The notes: generated by a model not told the origin, from the letters alone. Counted from the stretch's first letter, positions 26,047-35,244 are shown. The stretch is DNA of 64,000 nt from Streptomyces anulatus (GCF_000721175.1 NZ_JOEZ01000007.1:186001-250000), one strand, 5' to 3'. A program made the numbers and translations.

Positions 26047-26688
26047 TCAGTGCTGCTCGACGCCGTGCAGCGGGAAGCCCGCGATGCCCCGCCAGGCCAG
26101 CGAGGTGAGGAGCTGCACAGCGGTGTCGCGGGGGATGGCGGACCGGCTGGAGAGCCAGTAGCGCGCCACCACCTGGGAGACGCCGCCGAGCCCCACCGCC
26201 AGCAGCATGGACTCGTCCTTGGACAGGCCCGTGTCCCCGGCGATCACGTCGGAGATGGCCTCGGCGCACTGGAGGGACACCCGGTCGACCCGCTCGCGCA
26301 CGGCGGGCTCGTTGGTCAGGTCGGACTCGAAGACCAGCCGGAACGCGCCGCCCTCGTCCTCCACGTACGCGAAGTAGGCGTCCATCGTCGCCTCGACACG
26401 CAGCTTGTTGTCCGTCGTCGAGGCCAGAGCCGTACGCACGGCCTGGAGCAGCGACTCGCAGTGCTGGTCGAGCAGGGCCAGGTAGAGCTCCAGCTTTCCG
26501 GGGAAGTGCTGGTAGAGAACCGGCTTGCTGACCCCGGCCCGCTCGGCGATGTCGTCCATCGCGGCGGAGTGGTAGCCCTGCGCGACGAAGACCTCCTGTG
26601 CGGCGCCCAGCAGCTGATTGCGTCGGGCGCGGCGGGGCAGCCGTGTGCCCCGCGGGCGCGCCGCCTCTGTCTGCTCGATGGCTGTCAC
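26047..26688 (-). CDS. TetR family transcriptional regulator
   Basis: A 213-residue repressor. The helix-turn-helix is at about 20-66 (RRNQLLGAAQEVFVAQGYHSAAMDDIAERAGVSKPVLYQHF). The ligand domain is of the type seen in Rv3208. GTG at 26688 follows GGGAGG. The upstream region has ACCCGGGT in GGGTAACCCGGGTA (26759-26772) and a TACGAT box, a possible autoregulatory site. Target genes unknown. Confidence 0.88.
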   Translation of the reverse strand: MTAIEQTEAARPRGTRLPRRARRNQLLGAAQEVFVAQGYHSAAMDDIAERAGVSKPVLYQHFPGKLELYLALLDQHCESLLQAVRTALASTTDNKLRVEATMDAYFAYVEDEGGAFRLVFESDLTNEPAVRERVDRVSLQCAEAISDVIAGDTGLSKDESMLLAVGLGGVSQVVARYWLSSRSAIPRDTAVQLLTSLAWRGIAGFPLHGVEQH

Positions 26689-26855
26689 GCCGCCTCCCAA
26701 ATATGTGTTCCAGCACAGCCGGTCCGTGCACGCTGCGCCGTACAGCCATCGTACTTTTGGGTAACCCGGGTATGCGCGGCGCGGACGCAGAATTTCACGG
26801 ACCGGACGGCTGTGGAAGCCGCAGTTCTTCCTGGTCGCGAGCAAACCGGGGCGTA

Positions 26856-27071
26856 CTACCGGTAATCGTCCTCGTCCAAGGGGATAACCCTGCGCTGTTC
26901 CGCCACATCGGCCTCATTGGCGGTGGCCGGGTCGATGTTCTCCGGCCGTTCGTCGTCCTCGGGCCGGACGTCCGCCCGCTGTTCGGCGGCGTCCGCCTCG
27001 GGGGCTTCGGGCCCCGCCTCTTCCGGTTCGGCGTCCTCGAAGGTGTCCGGGTCGCTCGGGTCGACCGTCAT
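26856..27071 (-). CDS. small acidic hypothetical protein
   Basis: A 71-residue, very acidic, Pro/Glu/Asp/Ala-rich protein that is probably disordered, ending RRVIPLDEDDYR. ATG at 27071 follows GGGAG. The conserved-looking ends suggest a real gene of unknown function. Confidence 0.6.
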   Translation of the reverse strand: MTVDPSDPDTFEDAEPEEAGPEAPEADAAEQRADVRPEDDERPENIDPATANEADVAEQRRVIPLDEDDYR

Positions 27072-27111
27072 GTGCAGCTCCCTTCCTTCCCACGAAGCCT
27101 AGGGGGTGCCT

Positions 27112-27163
27112 GCCCATTCCGCGTGGGCGGACGACGCCCGGCACAGCCCTTCGCGGAATGGGC
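27112..27163. promoter_or_regulatory. 12-bp inverted repeat in a divergent gap
   Basis: GCCCATTCCGCG (27112-27123) and its perfect complement (27152-27163) are separated by 28 bp between the acidic-protein gene and the hydrolase. It could be a regulator site or leader hairpin; I cannot say which. Confidence 0.4.
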
Positions 27164-27255
27164 CGGCGCGCCCTGGAGCTACCCGTCCACCCCGCGATGC
27201 GGCCTGTGACGGCGAACACATGAATGAGGGCGTGATCGTCTCGTAACATTGCCGC

Positions 27256-28221
27256 ATGTCTCCGACCGAGCTGCCGGGTGTCCAGGCCGCCGCTGCCGCG
27301 GTGGCCCCCACGGTCAGTGCCGTCCGGGTCGCCGACGGCGAACGGCTGCGCTCCGTGTCGTTGCCGGGGGTCGGTCTGAACGTCCGCTGCCGTCCGGGCG
27401 ACCGGACCGGACTTCCCCCCGCGCTGTACGTGCACGGGCTCGGCGGATCGTCGCAGAACTGGTCCGCGCTGATGCCGCTGCTGTCCGACCTGGTCGACGG
27501 AGAGGCGGTCGACCTGCCCGGATTCGGGGACTCGCCGCCGCCGGACGACGGCAATTACTCGGTGACCGGACACGCCCGTGCGGTGATCCGGCTGCTGGAC
27601 GCGGAAGAGCGGGGGCCCGTTCACCTGTTCGGGAATTCGCTGGGCGGCGCGGTCGCCACCCGGGTCGCCGCCGTCCGCCCCGACCTGGTGTGCACCCTCA
27701 CCCTGATCTCGCCCGCCCTGCCGGAGTGGCGGGTGCAGAGACCCGCCGTCCCGACCGGTCTCCTCGCGGTGCCGGGAGTCGCTTCCCTGTTCGCCCGGCT
27801 CACGAAGGACTGGACGGCGGAGCAGCGGACGCGCGGAGTCATGGCACTCTGTTACGGCGATCCGGCACGGGTCTCCGACGAGGCCTTCCGTCATGCGGTG
27901 GCCGAGATGGAGCGGCGGCTGGAGCTGCCGTACTTCTGGGACGCGATGACGCGTTCGGCCCGGGGCATCGTCGATGCGTACACCCTGGGCGGCCAGCACG
28001 GACTGTGGCGCCAGGCCGAGCGGGTGCTCGCGCCGACCCAGCTCGTGTACGGCGGACGGGACCAGCTCGTCTCGTACCGGATGGCACGCAGGGCGTCGGC
28101 GGCCTTCCGCGGCGCCCGGCTGCTGACCCTGCCCGACGCGGGGCACGTGGCGATGATGGAGTACCCGGAGGCGGTCGCCCAGGCGTTCCGGGAACTGCTG
28201 GACGATAGCGGCGGGAGCTGA
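27256..28221 (+). CDS. alpha/beta hydrolase (LipV-like position)
   Basis: A 321-residue hydrolase with YVHGLGGSSQNW, nucleophile LFGNSLGGA, acid YGGRDQL and His AGHVAMME. ATG at 27256. It is eight bp from the DUF3152 gene and probably cotranscribed. The mycobacterial interval also has a hydrolase (lipV). Substrate unknown. Confidence 0.85.
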   Translation: MSPTELPGVQAAAAAVAPTVSAVRVADGERLRSVSLPGVGLNVRCRPGDRTGLPPALYVHGLGGSSQNWSALMPLLSDLVDGEAVDLPGFGDSPPPDDGNYSVTGHARAVIRLLDAEERGPVHLFGNSLGGAVATRVAAVRPDLVCTLTLISPALPEWRVQRPAVPTGLLAVPGVASLFARLTKDWTAEQRTRGVMALCYGDPARVSDEAFRHAVAEMERRLELPYFWDAMTRSARGIVDAYTLGGQHGLWRQAERVLAPTQLVYGGRDQLVSYRMARRASAAFRGARLLTLPDAGHVAMMEYPEAVAQAFRELLDDSGGS

Positions 28222-28229
28222 TCCGGGGC

Positions 28230-29657
28230 GTGGGACGACACAGTCGAAAGAGCTCCGCGGCGATCCGCCCGGACGCTGCGGCGGAACCGGGCGGCGAGCG
28301 TGCCGCGGCGAGGCCCGCGTCCGGCGGCGGCCGGCGCAGGCGGACCGCGCCCGCGCAGACCGGTGACGAGCGGGCCCCGTTCTCCTCCGACGCCCCGCAG
28401 GTGCGCGGCGGCCACCCCGAACAGCGTGAGCAGGGCGGCGGCTGGGGGACCGGACCGGTGCCCCGTCACGGCCAGGGATACGACGCCCGCGCACCCCACG
28501 GCGCCCCTCAGCCGCATCCGCCCCACCAGCACCCCGGTCCGGGCAACCGCCCCGCCGATGCCCGGCCGTATCCCGCCGGGCCCCAGGACACCGCTGCCCG
28601 GGAGCAGGCCGTGGCCCGGCAGGTGTCCGCCCAGCGCGCGGCCCAGCGTGCCGCGGACGGCCGGGCGGCCCAGCAGCCGACGTTCGACGGCCCCCCGGTG
28701 CCGGGCCCGCGCCGGGAGTTCGTGGACGCCTTCGACGCGGAGGCCCCGGACGCCGCCCCCGTCGCGCCGCCGGCCGGGCCCTCCGAGGGCGCGGCCGACA
28801 CCGAGGCCGGGGAGCCGGACGAACGCCCCGCGCCCCGGGTCTCCAAGGGGCGGACGTTCACCGGGATCGCCGCCGCCGCGGTGACCACCGTGCTCGCGGT
28901 CGTGGTGGCCGGACAGGTCGCCGAGGACTCCGGCGACCGTGCCGCCGCCGCGGGCGCCGCCGACGCGGAGCGGCAGGGCCCGGGCGAGGAGGCCTCCCGC
29001 TCCGATGCCCGCCCGACCCCGAAGCAGCCCTCGGTCAAGCCCGAGGTCAAGCCCCTGTCGTACGCGGACAAGATGGCGCAGCCTTATCCGCTCGCCGCGG
29101 ACCTGAAGGCGAGCGGCACGTTCGAGGCGGTGCCCGGTCTGGCGAAGGCCCCCGGAAAGGGGCAGAAGCACCGCTACCGGATCGATGTCGAGAAGGGCCT
29201 CGGCCTCGACGCCGGCCTTTTCGCCGAAGCCGTGCAGAAGACCCTCAACGACGACCGGAGTTGGGCGCACAACGGCGCGATGACCTTCGAGCGCATCTCG
29301 TCGGGGACTCCGGACTTCGTGATCACGCTCGCCAGTCCCGGGACCACCGGTGACTGGTGTGCCAAATCCGGTCTGGACACCACGATCGACAATGTCTCCT
29401 GCGATTCCGCCGCGACCGACCGCGTCATGATCAACGCCTATCGCTGGGCGCAGGGCGCCGCCACCTTCGGCCCGGACCAGTTGCTGTCCTACCGTCAGAT
29501 GCTGATCAATCACGAGGTCGGCCACCGCCTGGGCTACAACCACGTGAGCTGCCGCACTCCCGGCGCCCTGGCTCCGGTCATGCAGCAGCAGACCAAGACC
29601 CTTGAGATCGAAGGCGTCAAGTGCAAGGCCAACCCCTGGGTGCACCCCACCGGTTGA
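28230..29657 (+). CDS. DUF3152 membrane-anchored metalloprotease-like protein
   Basis: A 475-residue protein. Residues 1-205 are Pro/Arg/Gly-rich and cytoplasmic, one helix lies at about 210-232 (FTGIAAAAVTTVLAVVVAGQ) and the outer C-terminal domain has the zinc motif HEVGHRLGYNH with CRTPGALAPVMQQQ. GTG at 28230. Rv3207c is the orthologue. Proteolysis is predicted from the motif only. Confidence 0.85.
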   Translation: MGRHSRKSSAAIRPDAAAEPGGERAAARPASGGGRRRRTAPAQTGDERAPFSSDAPQVRGGHPEQREQGGGWGTGPVPRHGQGYDARAPHGAPQPHPPHQHPGPGNRPADARPYPAGPQDTAAREQAVARQVSAQRAAQRAADGRAAQQPTFDGPPVPGPRREFVDAFDAEAPDAAPVAPPAGPSEGAADTEAGEPDERPAPRVSKGRTFTGIAAAAVTTVLAVVVAGQVAEDSGDRAAAAGAADAERQGPGEEASRSDARPTPKQPSVKPEVKPLSYADKMAQPYPLAADLKASGTFEAVPGLAKAPGKGQKHRYRIDVEKGLGLDAGLFAEAVQKTLNDDRSWAHNGAMTFERISSGTPDFVITLASPGTTGDWCAKSGLDTTIDNVSCDSAATDRVMINAYRWAQGAATFGPDQLLSYRQMLINHEVGHRLGYNHVSCRTPGALAPVMQQQTKTLEIEGVKCKANPWVHPTG

Positions 29658-29947
29658 CCCCCCGCGCGTCCGCATCATGAGGCGGCGTCTCGTTCCGCTT
29701 CGGCGGCCCGGGTGCTCGGCGCGCCCGCGAGCCGTACACCAAGGAGCTGCCGGCCGCCGTGCCGCGCGTGGAGGCCCGCCGGGTCGTGCCGGTGCCCCCG
29801 CCGTGTGCCGCGGAGGCCGCGGACTCGCGTACGCCCGCAGGACGGCCCGCAAGGAGCTGGCCCGGGCCTGACCCTCCGTAACAAGTGAGCGCTGTATCGC
29901 GACGGAACGCGACCGGGGCCGGAAAGTTACGGCGGTTCACCCCTTTC

Positions 29948-29981
29948 GGTGGCGCGACGGACAACCGTCCGTCGCGCCACC
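29948..29981. terminator. 15-bp stem upstream of the polysaccharide cluster
   Basis: GGTGGCGCGACGGAC (29948-29962) pairs perfectly with 29967-29981 across AACC. It separates the DUF3152 gene from the glycosyltransferase. The rest of 29658-30061 has no gene I can support; short frames there lack ribosome sites or family features. Confidence 0.7.
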
Positions 29982-30061
29982 GGCGTATCCGCTTACGGTC
30001 GTCCCGCTGCGAGTCGCCGTTTCAACGGCGGCCGCCCACAAGGGAGATCGGGGGTGTACTC

Positions 30062-31963
30062 GTGCGGATCGGACTGCTCACCGACGGTGGTTATCCGTAT
30101 GCGACCGGTGAGTCCAGACTCTGGTGCGACCGACTGGTGCGCGGGCTGCCGCAGCACGAGTTCGACCTGTTCGCCCTGAGCCGCTCCGCCCACCAGGAGG
30201 ACCAGGGCTGGGTCCGGCTGCCGCACCAGGTCAGCCGGGTGCGCACCGCGCCGCTGTGGACCCCCGAGGACGGCACCCTGCGCGGCAGCGGCGAACGCGG
30301 CCTGCTGGCCCGGCTGGTGACCGGCGGCGAACAGTCCTACGGACGACGCGACCGCAATCGCTTCACCGAGGGCCTCACCGCCCTCGCCACCGCGATCTGC
30401 ACCCCCGACGAGGCCGGTACCGCAGCGGGCACGGGCCCCGGCGCGGAGCTCTTCACCGAAGGGCTCTACGGCCTCGCCGAGCTCGCCCGCGAACGCGGCG
30501 GACTCCACCTCGCCCTGCGCTCCGAGACCACCGTACGGATCCTGGAGGCCGCCTCCCGCGCCCGCGGCACCGGCCGCACCGTGCAGGGCGCCACCGTCCC
30601 CGACCACCTCGCCTCCGCCGCCGAGCTGGAACGCGCACTGCGGCCGCTCTCGCTGGACTGGTACGACCAGGAGAGCCTCGGCGCGGTCGACCTCTGCCAC
30701 GCGGCCTCCGGCGGGGCGGCCGCCCTCCCGGGACTCCTGGCCAAACGCTTCTTCGGGGTGCCGCTGCTGGTCACCGAGCACGGCGTCCCGCTGCGCGCGC
30801 ACTTCCTGGCCGCCTCCGACGCCTCGTACGGAACCCCCGTGCGCGCCCTCCTCGCAGGATTCCACGGCCGCCTCGCCACCGAGGTCTACCGGCAGGCCGC
30901 GATCGTCACCCCCGGCAACACCCACGTCCGCCGCTGGCAGCAGCGCTGCGGCGCCGACCCCGCCAAGCAGCGCACGGTCTACCCGGGCATGGCCGCCGAG
31001 CGGTTCGGCCCGGTCGGCGAGGACGCCGAACGCTTCGGCACGGCGGGCGAGGGCGACGGGGCGGGCGGCCCCGACACCCTGGTCTGGGTCGGCCGGATCG
31101 AGCCCGCCAAGGACCTGATCGCCCTCCTCCACGCCTTCGCCGAGGTCCGCCGCACCGAGCCTGGCGGCCAGCTGCGCATCTTCGGCGCCCCGGCCGAGGG
31201 CGATGAGGCCGCCACGTACCTCGCCCACTGCAAGGCCCTGGCCGCCCAGCTCTTCCCGGGCGAGGCCACCGGCGCCCACGCCGGGGGCGTCAGCCCGGTC
31301 ACCTTCGAGGAGATCGGCGGCCCTGAGGGCCCCGACCTCGCCGAGGCCTACGGCGCGGGCGGCGTGATCGTGCTCTCCAGCGTCGTCGAGGGCTTCCCGG
31401 TCAGCCTCGTCGAAGCCATGTTCTGCGGCCGGGCCACCGTCTCCACCGACGTGGGCGCGGTCGTCGAAGTCATCGGCGGCACCGGCCTGGTCGTGCCCCC
31501 GCGCAACCCCAAGGCGCTCGCCGACGCCTGCGTCGCGCTGCTGCGCGACCCCGAGCGCCGGGCCCGCCTGGGAGCCGCCGCGCGGGCACGCGCGCTCGAA
31601 CTCTTCACCGTCGAACAGAACCTCGCGGCATTTGGCGGCATCTACCTGGAGTTGATCTCGCACACCCCGGTGCGCCGGGAGGCCGACACGGTGGACGCCC
31701 ACGGCGACCCCCTGCCCTTCGCCACCCCGCCGGAAGCCCGCCTCCTCGGCCACTGGACCCAGCCCGGGCCACACCTTCGCCCACCGCCGGGCCCGGGGCA
31801 GCCGGTGGGCGTCGCCGCCGTGCCGAGCCGGGCCGCCGTGTCCGGGGGCCGGCTGCCGGACCGGCCCGGCGAGCCCGAACCGCAGCACATGCGGGAGCCG
31901 GAACCCGAGCCCGAGGGCGTCTGCGCGGTCGCGGCAGGACCGGCGGGGGGCGGCGATGCGTGA
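30062..31963 (+). CDS. DUF3492/GT4 glycosyltransferase, PelF-like
   Basis: A 633-residue glycosyltransferase. The N-terminal DUF3492 domain begins IGLLTDGGYPYATGESRLW, the opening seen in PelF; the GT4 domain (about 330-560) has VWVGRIEPAKDLIALL and VEGFPVSLVEAM, where the conserved Glu contacts the nucleotide-sugar. A Pro-rich tail follows. GTG at 30062 follows GGGGGTG. First of four coupled genes. PelF polymerises GalNAc/GlcNAc in Pel exopolysaccharide; the sugar here is unknown. Confidence 0.82.
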   Translation: MRIGLLTDGGYPYATGESRLWCDRLVRGLPQHEFDLFALSRSAHQEDQGWVRLPHQVSRVRTAPLWTPEDGTLRGSGERGLLARLVTGGEQSYGRRDRNRFTEGLTALATAICTPDEAGTAAGTGPGAELFTEGLYGLAELARERGGLHLALRSETTVRILEAASRARGTGRTVQGATVPDHLASAAELERALRPLSLDWYDQESLGAVDLCHAASGGAAALPGLLAKRFFGVPLLVTEHGVPLRAHFLAASDASYGTPVRALLAGFHGRLATEVYRQAAIVTPGNTHVRRWQQRCGADPAKQRTVYPGMAAERFGPVGEDAERFGTAGEGDGAGGPDTLVWVGRIEPAKDLIALLHAFAEVRRTEPGGQLRIFGAPAEGDEAATYLAHCKALAAQLFPGEATGAHAGGVSPVTFEEIGGPEGPDLAEAYGAGGVIVLSSVVEGFPVSLVEAMFCGRATVSTDVGAVVEVIGGTGLVVPPRNPKALADACVALLRDPERRARLGAAARARALELFTVEQNLAAFGGIYLELISHTPVRREADTVDAHGDPLPFATPPEARLLGHWTQPGPHLRPPPGPGQPVGVAAVPSRAAVSGGRLPDRPGEPEPQHMREPEPEPEGVCAVAAGPAGGGDA

Positions 31964-32052
31964 CCACCCGACCTCCGACCGGCGGGGGGCGGCGATGCGT
32001 GACCACCCGACCTCCGACCGGCGGGGGATGGCGACGCATGACCACCCGACCC
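31941..32052 (+). repeat. three tandem 39-bp copies over a start codon
   Basis: Copies at 31941-31979 and 31980-32018 are identical; a third at about 32019-32052 is diverged. Each holds a G-rich ribosome-binding-like run, and the first two hold an in-frame ATG followed by RDHPTSDRRG. The repeat covers the junction of the glycosyltransferase stop and the membrane-protein start. Confidence 0.85.
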
Positions 32053-33293
32053 CGGCCCTCCACGACCACGGAGACCACCCGATGACCCGTCCGGACGACC
32101 CGGCGACCCCCGCTGCCGCCCCGGAGCGCCCGGTATCCGCCTCGAAGCGCCCCGCATCCGCTCCGGAACGCCCCGCGGAGATCCCGCCCCGCACCACGGC
32201 GCGCCGGGCCCCGGGCGGCAGCGCCCGGCGGGGCCCGGCCGACCCGGTGAAGTCCTTGCTGCACCACCACCGCGACCTGTGTGAACGCGCCGTGGATCCC
32301 CTGGAGATCGCCGCCGGTCTGGAGGCGCACGGCCTCACCGACCGCACTGCCGCCCGCTACCGCCACCGGGACGTCTTCGCCCTCGCCGAGGAGCTGTACG
32401 CCCGTATGCCGCCCCGTGCGCGAGAGCCCGTCGGGGCCGGCCCGCCCGGCCCCGGTCCGGACACCGAGGCGCGCGCCGCCTGGACGCTTCTCGCCCTGCT
32501 CCCCGGCGCCGCCTGCCTGGCGACCGCCGGAGTGCTCCGGGTCACCGAGGGCCTCCTCGGCGACGGGACGCGGGCCCTGGTCACCGTCGTCGGGGCCGTC
32601 CTGGCCTGCCTGGCGCTCCGGGCGTGCCTGGGCCGCGGGCCGCTGCGCGCCCCCGAAGGAGCGGGCCGCGCCGGGATGTACGGCTGCTGGCTGCTGAGTT
32701 ACGCGGTGTACGGCGAGGAGCTGCTCGCCCAGGTCATGACCGGCGGCCCGGACGGCCCGTGGGACGGCACCCCCGCTCCTCTCCTCGGCCTCACCGCCGC
32801 CGTCGCGCCGGCCGCCTGGTGCGCCCACCTCTTCACCGTCCAGGCCCACCGCAGACTGTCCGGCAGCCGCGCCCTGGAGGAGTTCGGCGCGGGCGTGCGC
32901 CCCCTGCTCCTGGCGGCCGTCACCCTCTTCCTCGGCGCGCTGCTGCCCCTGCTGCACCTGGCCGGCCTCGGCCTCGGCGGGGGCGGCACACCCGTCGGGG
33001 CGGTCGCCCTCGGGGTCCTGTTCTTCGTGGCCCGGCTGCTCGCCGCCCACGGGCTGCCCGAGCCGGGCACCGTCGCGCTGGCCGCCGCGTGCGCCGTCGA
33101 GGCGGGCGCCCCGGCCCTCGTCCTCGCCGCCCGGCTCCCCGGGCTCGAACCCCTCGCCCGACCCGTGGACGCCCTCGTCTCAGCAGGCGGGACCGGGGCC
33201 GTCTCCGCCCTCGCCTGCGGCGGGGCCGCACTCGGGCTGCTGCTGCACGCCGCCCTCGCGCTCTCCCGGGCCTCCGCCCACACCCGGACCTGA
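31956..33293 (+). CDS. polytopic membrane protein of the polysaccharide cluster
   Basis: Up to 445 residues: a disordered Pro/Arg-rich N-terminus, then about eight membrane helices from residue 170 (WTLLALLPGAACLATAGVL, ALVTVVGAVLACLALRACL and others). The start overlaps the glycosyltransferase stop (ATGCGTGA). Because of the tandem repeat, ATGs at 31956, 31995 and 32028 are all possible. I cannot match it to PelG by sequence, but its place suggests a transport or export partner. Confidence 0.7.
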   Translation: MRDHPTSDRRGAAMRDHPTSDRRGMATHDHPTPALHDHGDHPMTRPDDPATPAAAPERPVSASKRPASAPERPAEIPPRTTARRAPGGSARRGPADPVKSLLHHHRDLCERAVDPLEIAAGLEAHGLTDRTAARYRHRDVFALAEELYARMPPRAREPVGAGPPGPGPDTEARAAWTLLALLPGAACLATAGVLRVTEGLLGDGTRALVTVVGAVLACLALRACLGRGPLRAPEGAGRAGMYGCWLLSYAVYGEELLAQVMTGGPDGPWDGTPAPLLGLTAAVAPAAWCAHLFTVQAHRRLSGSRALEEFGAGVRPLLLAAVTLFLGALLPLLHLAGLGLGGGGTPVGAVALGVLFFVARLLAAHGLPEPGTVALAAACAVEAGAPALVLAARLPGLEPLARPVDALVSAGGTGAVSALACGGAALGLLLHAALALSRASAHTRT

Positions 33294-33410
33294 GGGACCC
33301 GGGGATCGAGCCGCCCCACCGACGTACCACCGCACCACTCCCGCGGAGCCGACGCCGCGGGCCCTGCCCGGCACCGTACGACCGACCGACTGACCTAGGA
33401 GAAACCCGCC

Positions 33411-33470
33411 ATGACCCCCCAATCCCCCGCACCGGCAGTGAGCCGTCGGCACCGAGGCGGTGCGCGATGA
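33411..33470 (+). CDS. possible 19-residue coupling ORF
   Basis: MTPQSPAPAVSRRHRGGAR, with AGGAG nine nt before its ATG. Its TGA overlaps the ATG of the epimerase (ATGA), so it could couple translation or be a vestige of an older start. Proline-rich. Expression is unproven. Confidence 0.35.
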   Translation: MTPQSPAPAVSRRHRGGAR

Positions 33471-34432
33471 GGGTGCTGCTGCTCGGAGCCAACGGATTCC
33501 TCGGCCGCTTCGTCGCCGACCGTCTCCTCGCCGACCCCGCCGTTCACCTGACGGCCCTCGGGCGCGGTGACGACGCCGACGTCCGGTTCGACCTCGCGGG
33601 CGGCAGCCCCGGGGCACTCACCCGCTTCCTGGACGCCGTCCACCCCGGCGTCGTCGTCAACTGCGCGGGTGCCACGCGCGGCGGCGCCCGGGACCTCACC
33701 CGCCACAACACCGTCGCCGTCGCCACCGTCTGCGAGGCGCTGCGCCGCAGCGGCTGCGGGGCCCGGCTCGTCCAGGTCGGCTGTGCCTCGGAGTACGGGC
33801 CCTCGCAGCCCGGGTCCTCCACCGCCGAGGACGCCGTCCCGCGCCCCGGCGGCCCGTACGGCGTCAGCAAGCTCGCCGCCACCGAACTGGTCCTCGGCTC
33901 CGGCCTCGACGCCGTCGTGCTGCGGGTCTTCTCGCCCGTCGGCCCCGGCACCCCCGCCGGCTCCCCGCTCGGCCGGCTCGCCGAGGCGATGCGCCGGGCC
34001 ATGCAGTCCGGCGACGGCGAGCTGAAGCTCAGCGGCCTCGGCGTGCAGCGGGACTTCGTCGACGTACGGGATGTGGCGCGGGCCGTCCACGCCGCCTCGC
34101 TCTCCGCCGCCCAGGGCGTCGTCAACATCGGCACCGGGCGGGCCGTCCGCCTCCGCGACGCCGCCGCCGTCCTGGCCAGGGTCGCCGGGTACGCGGGCGC
34201 GCTCCACGAGCTGGACACGCCCCCCGCGCGCCTGCCCATCGGCGCCCCGCGCACCTCCGCCGAGTCCGTGATGGAACACCTCTCCGCCACCCCGTCCCCG
34301 TATCCGGACGGCTGCGGGGCCTGGCAGCAGGCCGACGTCCGCACGGCGAGGGACCGGCTCGGCTGGCGGCCCCGGATCAATCTGGAGGAGTCCCTCGCGG
34401 ACATCTGGATGGAGGCGGCGTGCCGTATCTGA
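33467..34432 (+). CDS. NAD-dependent sugar-nucleotide epimerase/dehydratase (SDR)
   Basis: A 321-residue extended SDR. The dinucleotide site is LLLGANGFLGRFV, the YxxxK pair is in GGPYGVSKLAA, and a catalytic-region Ser/Glu precedes it (GCASEYGPS). The end GWRPRINLEESLADIW is typical of GalE/RmlB-like proteins. ATG at 33467 with GAGGCGG upstream. It probably supplies or modifies the nucleotide sugar used by the glycosyltransferase. Confidence 0.83.
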   Translation: MRVLLLGANGFLGRFVADRLLADPAVHLTALGRGDDADVRFDLAGGSPGALTRFLDAVHPGVVVNCAGATRGGARDLTRHNTVAVATVCEALRRSGCGARLVQVGCASEYGPSQPGSSTAEDAVPRPGGPYGVSKLAATELVLGSGLDAVVLRVFSPVGPGTPAGSPLGRLAEAMRRAMQSGDGELKLSGLGVQRDFVDVRDVARAVHAASLSAAQGVVNIGTGRAVRLRDAAAVLARVAGYAGALHELDTPPARLPIGAPRTSAESVMEHLSATPSPYPDGCGAWQQADVRTARDRLGWRPRINLEESLADIWMEAACRI

Positions 34433-35244
34433 CCGCCCCCGCCGACGCCCGCCGGACCGCGGGCGGCGAACAGCTCGGCTTCGGCGTCCCGGGCTACGCC
34501 CACCCGCTGCTGGCACCCGCCGAATGGGCCGAGCTGGCCCGCCCCGGCACCCCGCTGCACTGGGCCGTCCTCAACATCGCCGAGGGCCCCGGCTCCCGGC
34601 CCGACCCGCACTGCCTGGAGGCGGCGGGCCGGCTGCGCAACGCCCGCGAACGCGCCCTGCGCGGCCAGGCCCCGGACGACACCGTCCGGGCCTCCGGCGG
34701 CCGGCTGCTCGGCCACCTCGACCTGGCCCGCGGCGAGCGGCCGTTCGACGAGCTGATCGCGGACGCCCGGTCCTTCATCGACTGGTACCGGATCGGCGGC
34801 TTCTACCTCGCCCGCTGCCCCGCCGACCGGGCCGGGCTGCCCGCCGTCCGCCGTCTGACCGGCACGCTCCACGCGCTGCTGGCGGAGAGCGACAGCGAGG
34901 ACGACGGGGGCCGCCTGGTGCTGGGGCACGGCACCCACCCGTATCCCGGGTACGCGGAGGCGGCCGACCAGCTGGTCACCTTCCAGGGCCCCTGGACCGA
35001 CTACCGCTGGTCGCAGGTGGCCGAATGGACGGCCGGCCATCCGCCGGACCGGTTCGCCCACTTCGTCCACGGGGTCCCGCGCACCCACCTGGAGGAGGCC
35101 ATGCGCATCGCCCGCTGGCAGGGCGCCAGGACGATCTTCTTCACCGACCGGGATGACCGAAGCGGACAAAGCGACCCATTCGCGGCGCTGCCCAGGTACT
35201 GGGACGAAATCGTCTCGCGGGTCGGACCGGGTATCTCGGAATGA
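34420..35244 (+). CDS. spherulin-4 family protein (GH114-like barrel)
   Basis: A 274-residue protein of the spherulation-specific family 4, related to the GH114 endo-galactosaminidase fold. Motifs are GFGVPGYAHPLL near the N-terminus, WAVLNIAEGPGSRPD, GHLDLARGERPFDEL and DWYRIGGFYLAR, with conserved acidic residues on strand ends. GTG at 34420 overlaps the epimerase by 13 bp and follows GGAGG. There is no signal peptide, so a cytoplasmic or non-classically exported protein is implied. Glycan cleavage is an inference. Confidence 0.75.
   Translation: MPYLTAPADARRTAGGEQLGFGVPGYAHPLLAPAEWAELARPGTPLHWAVLNIAEGPGSRPDPHCLEAAGRLRNARERALRGQAPDDTVRASGGRLLGHLDLARGERPFDELIADARSFIDWYRIGGFYLARCPADRAGLPAVRRLTGTLHALLAESDSEDDGGRLVLGHGTHPYPGYAEAADQLVTFQGPWTDYRWSQVAEWTAGHPPDRFAHFVHGVPRTHLEEAMRIARWQGARTIFFTDRDDRSGQSDPFAALPRYWDEIVSRVGPGISE

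Noticed and set aside
29602..29871. ORF after the DUF3152 gene
   Set aside because: It begins inside the DUF3152 coding region, has no ribosome site and shows Arg/Pro-rich composition typical of non-coding frames.
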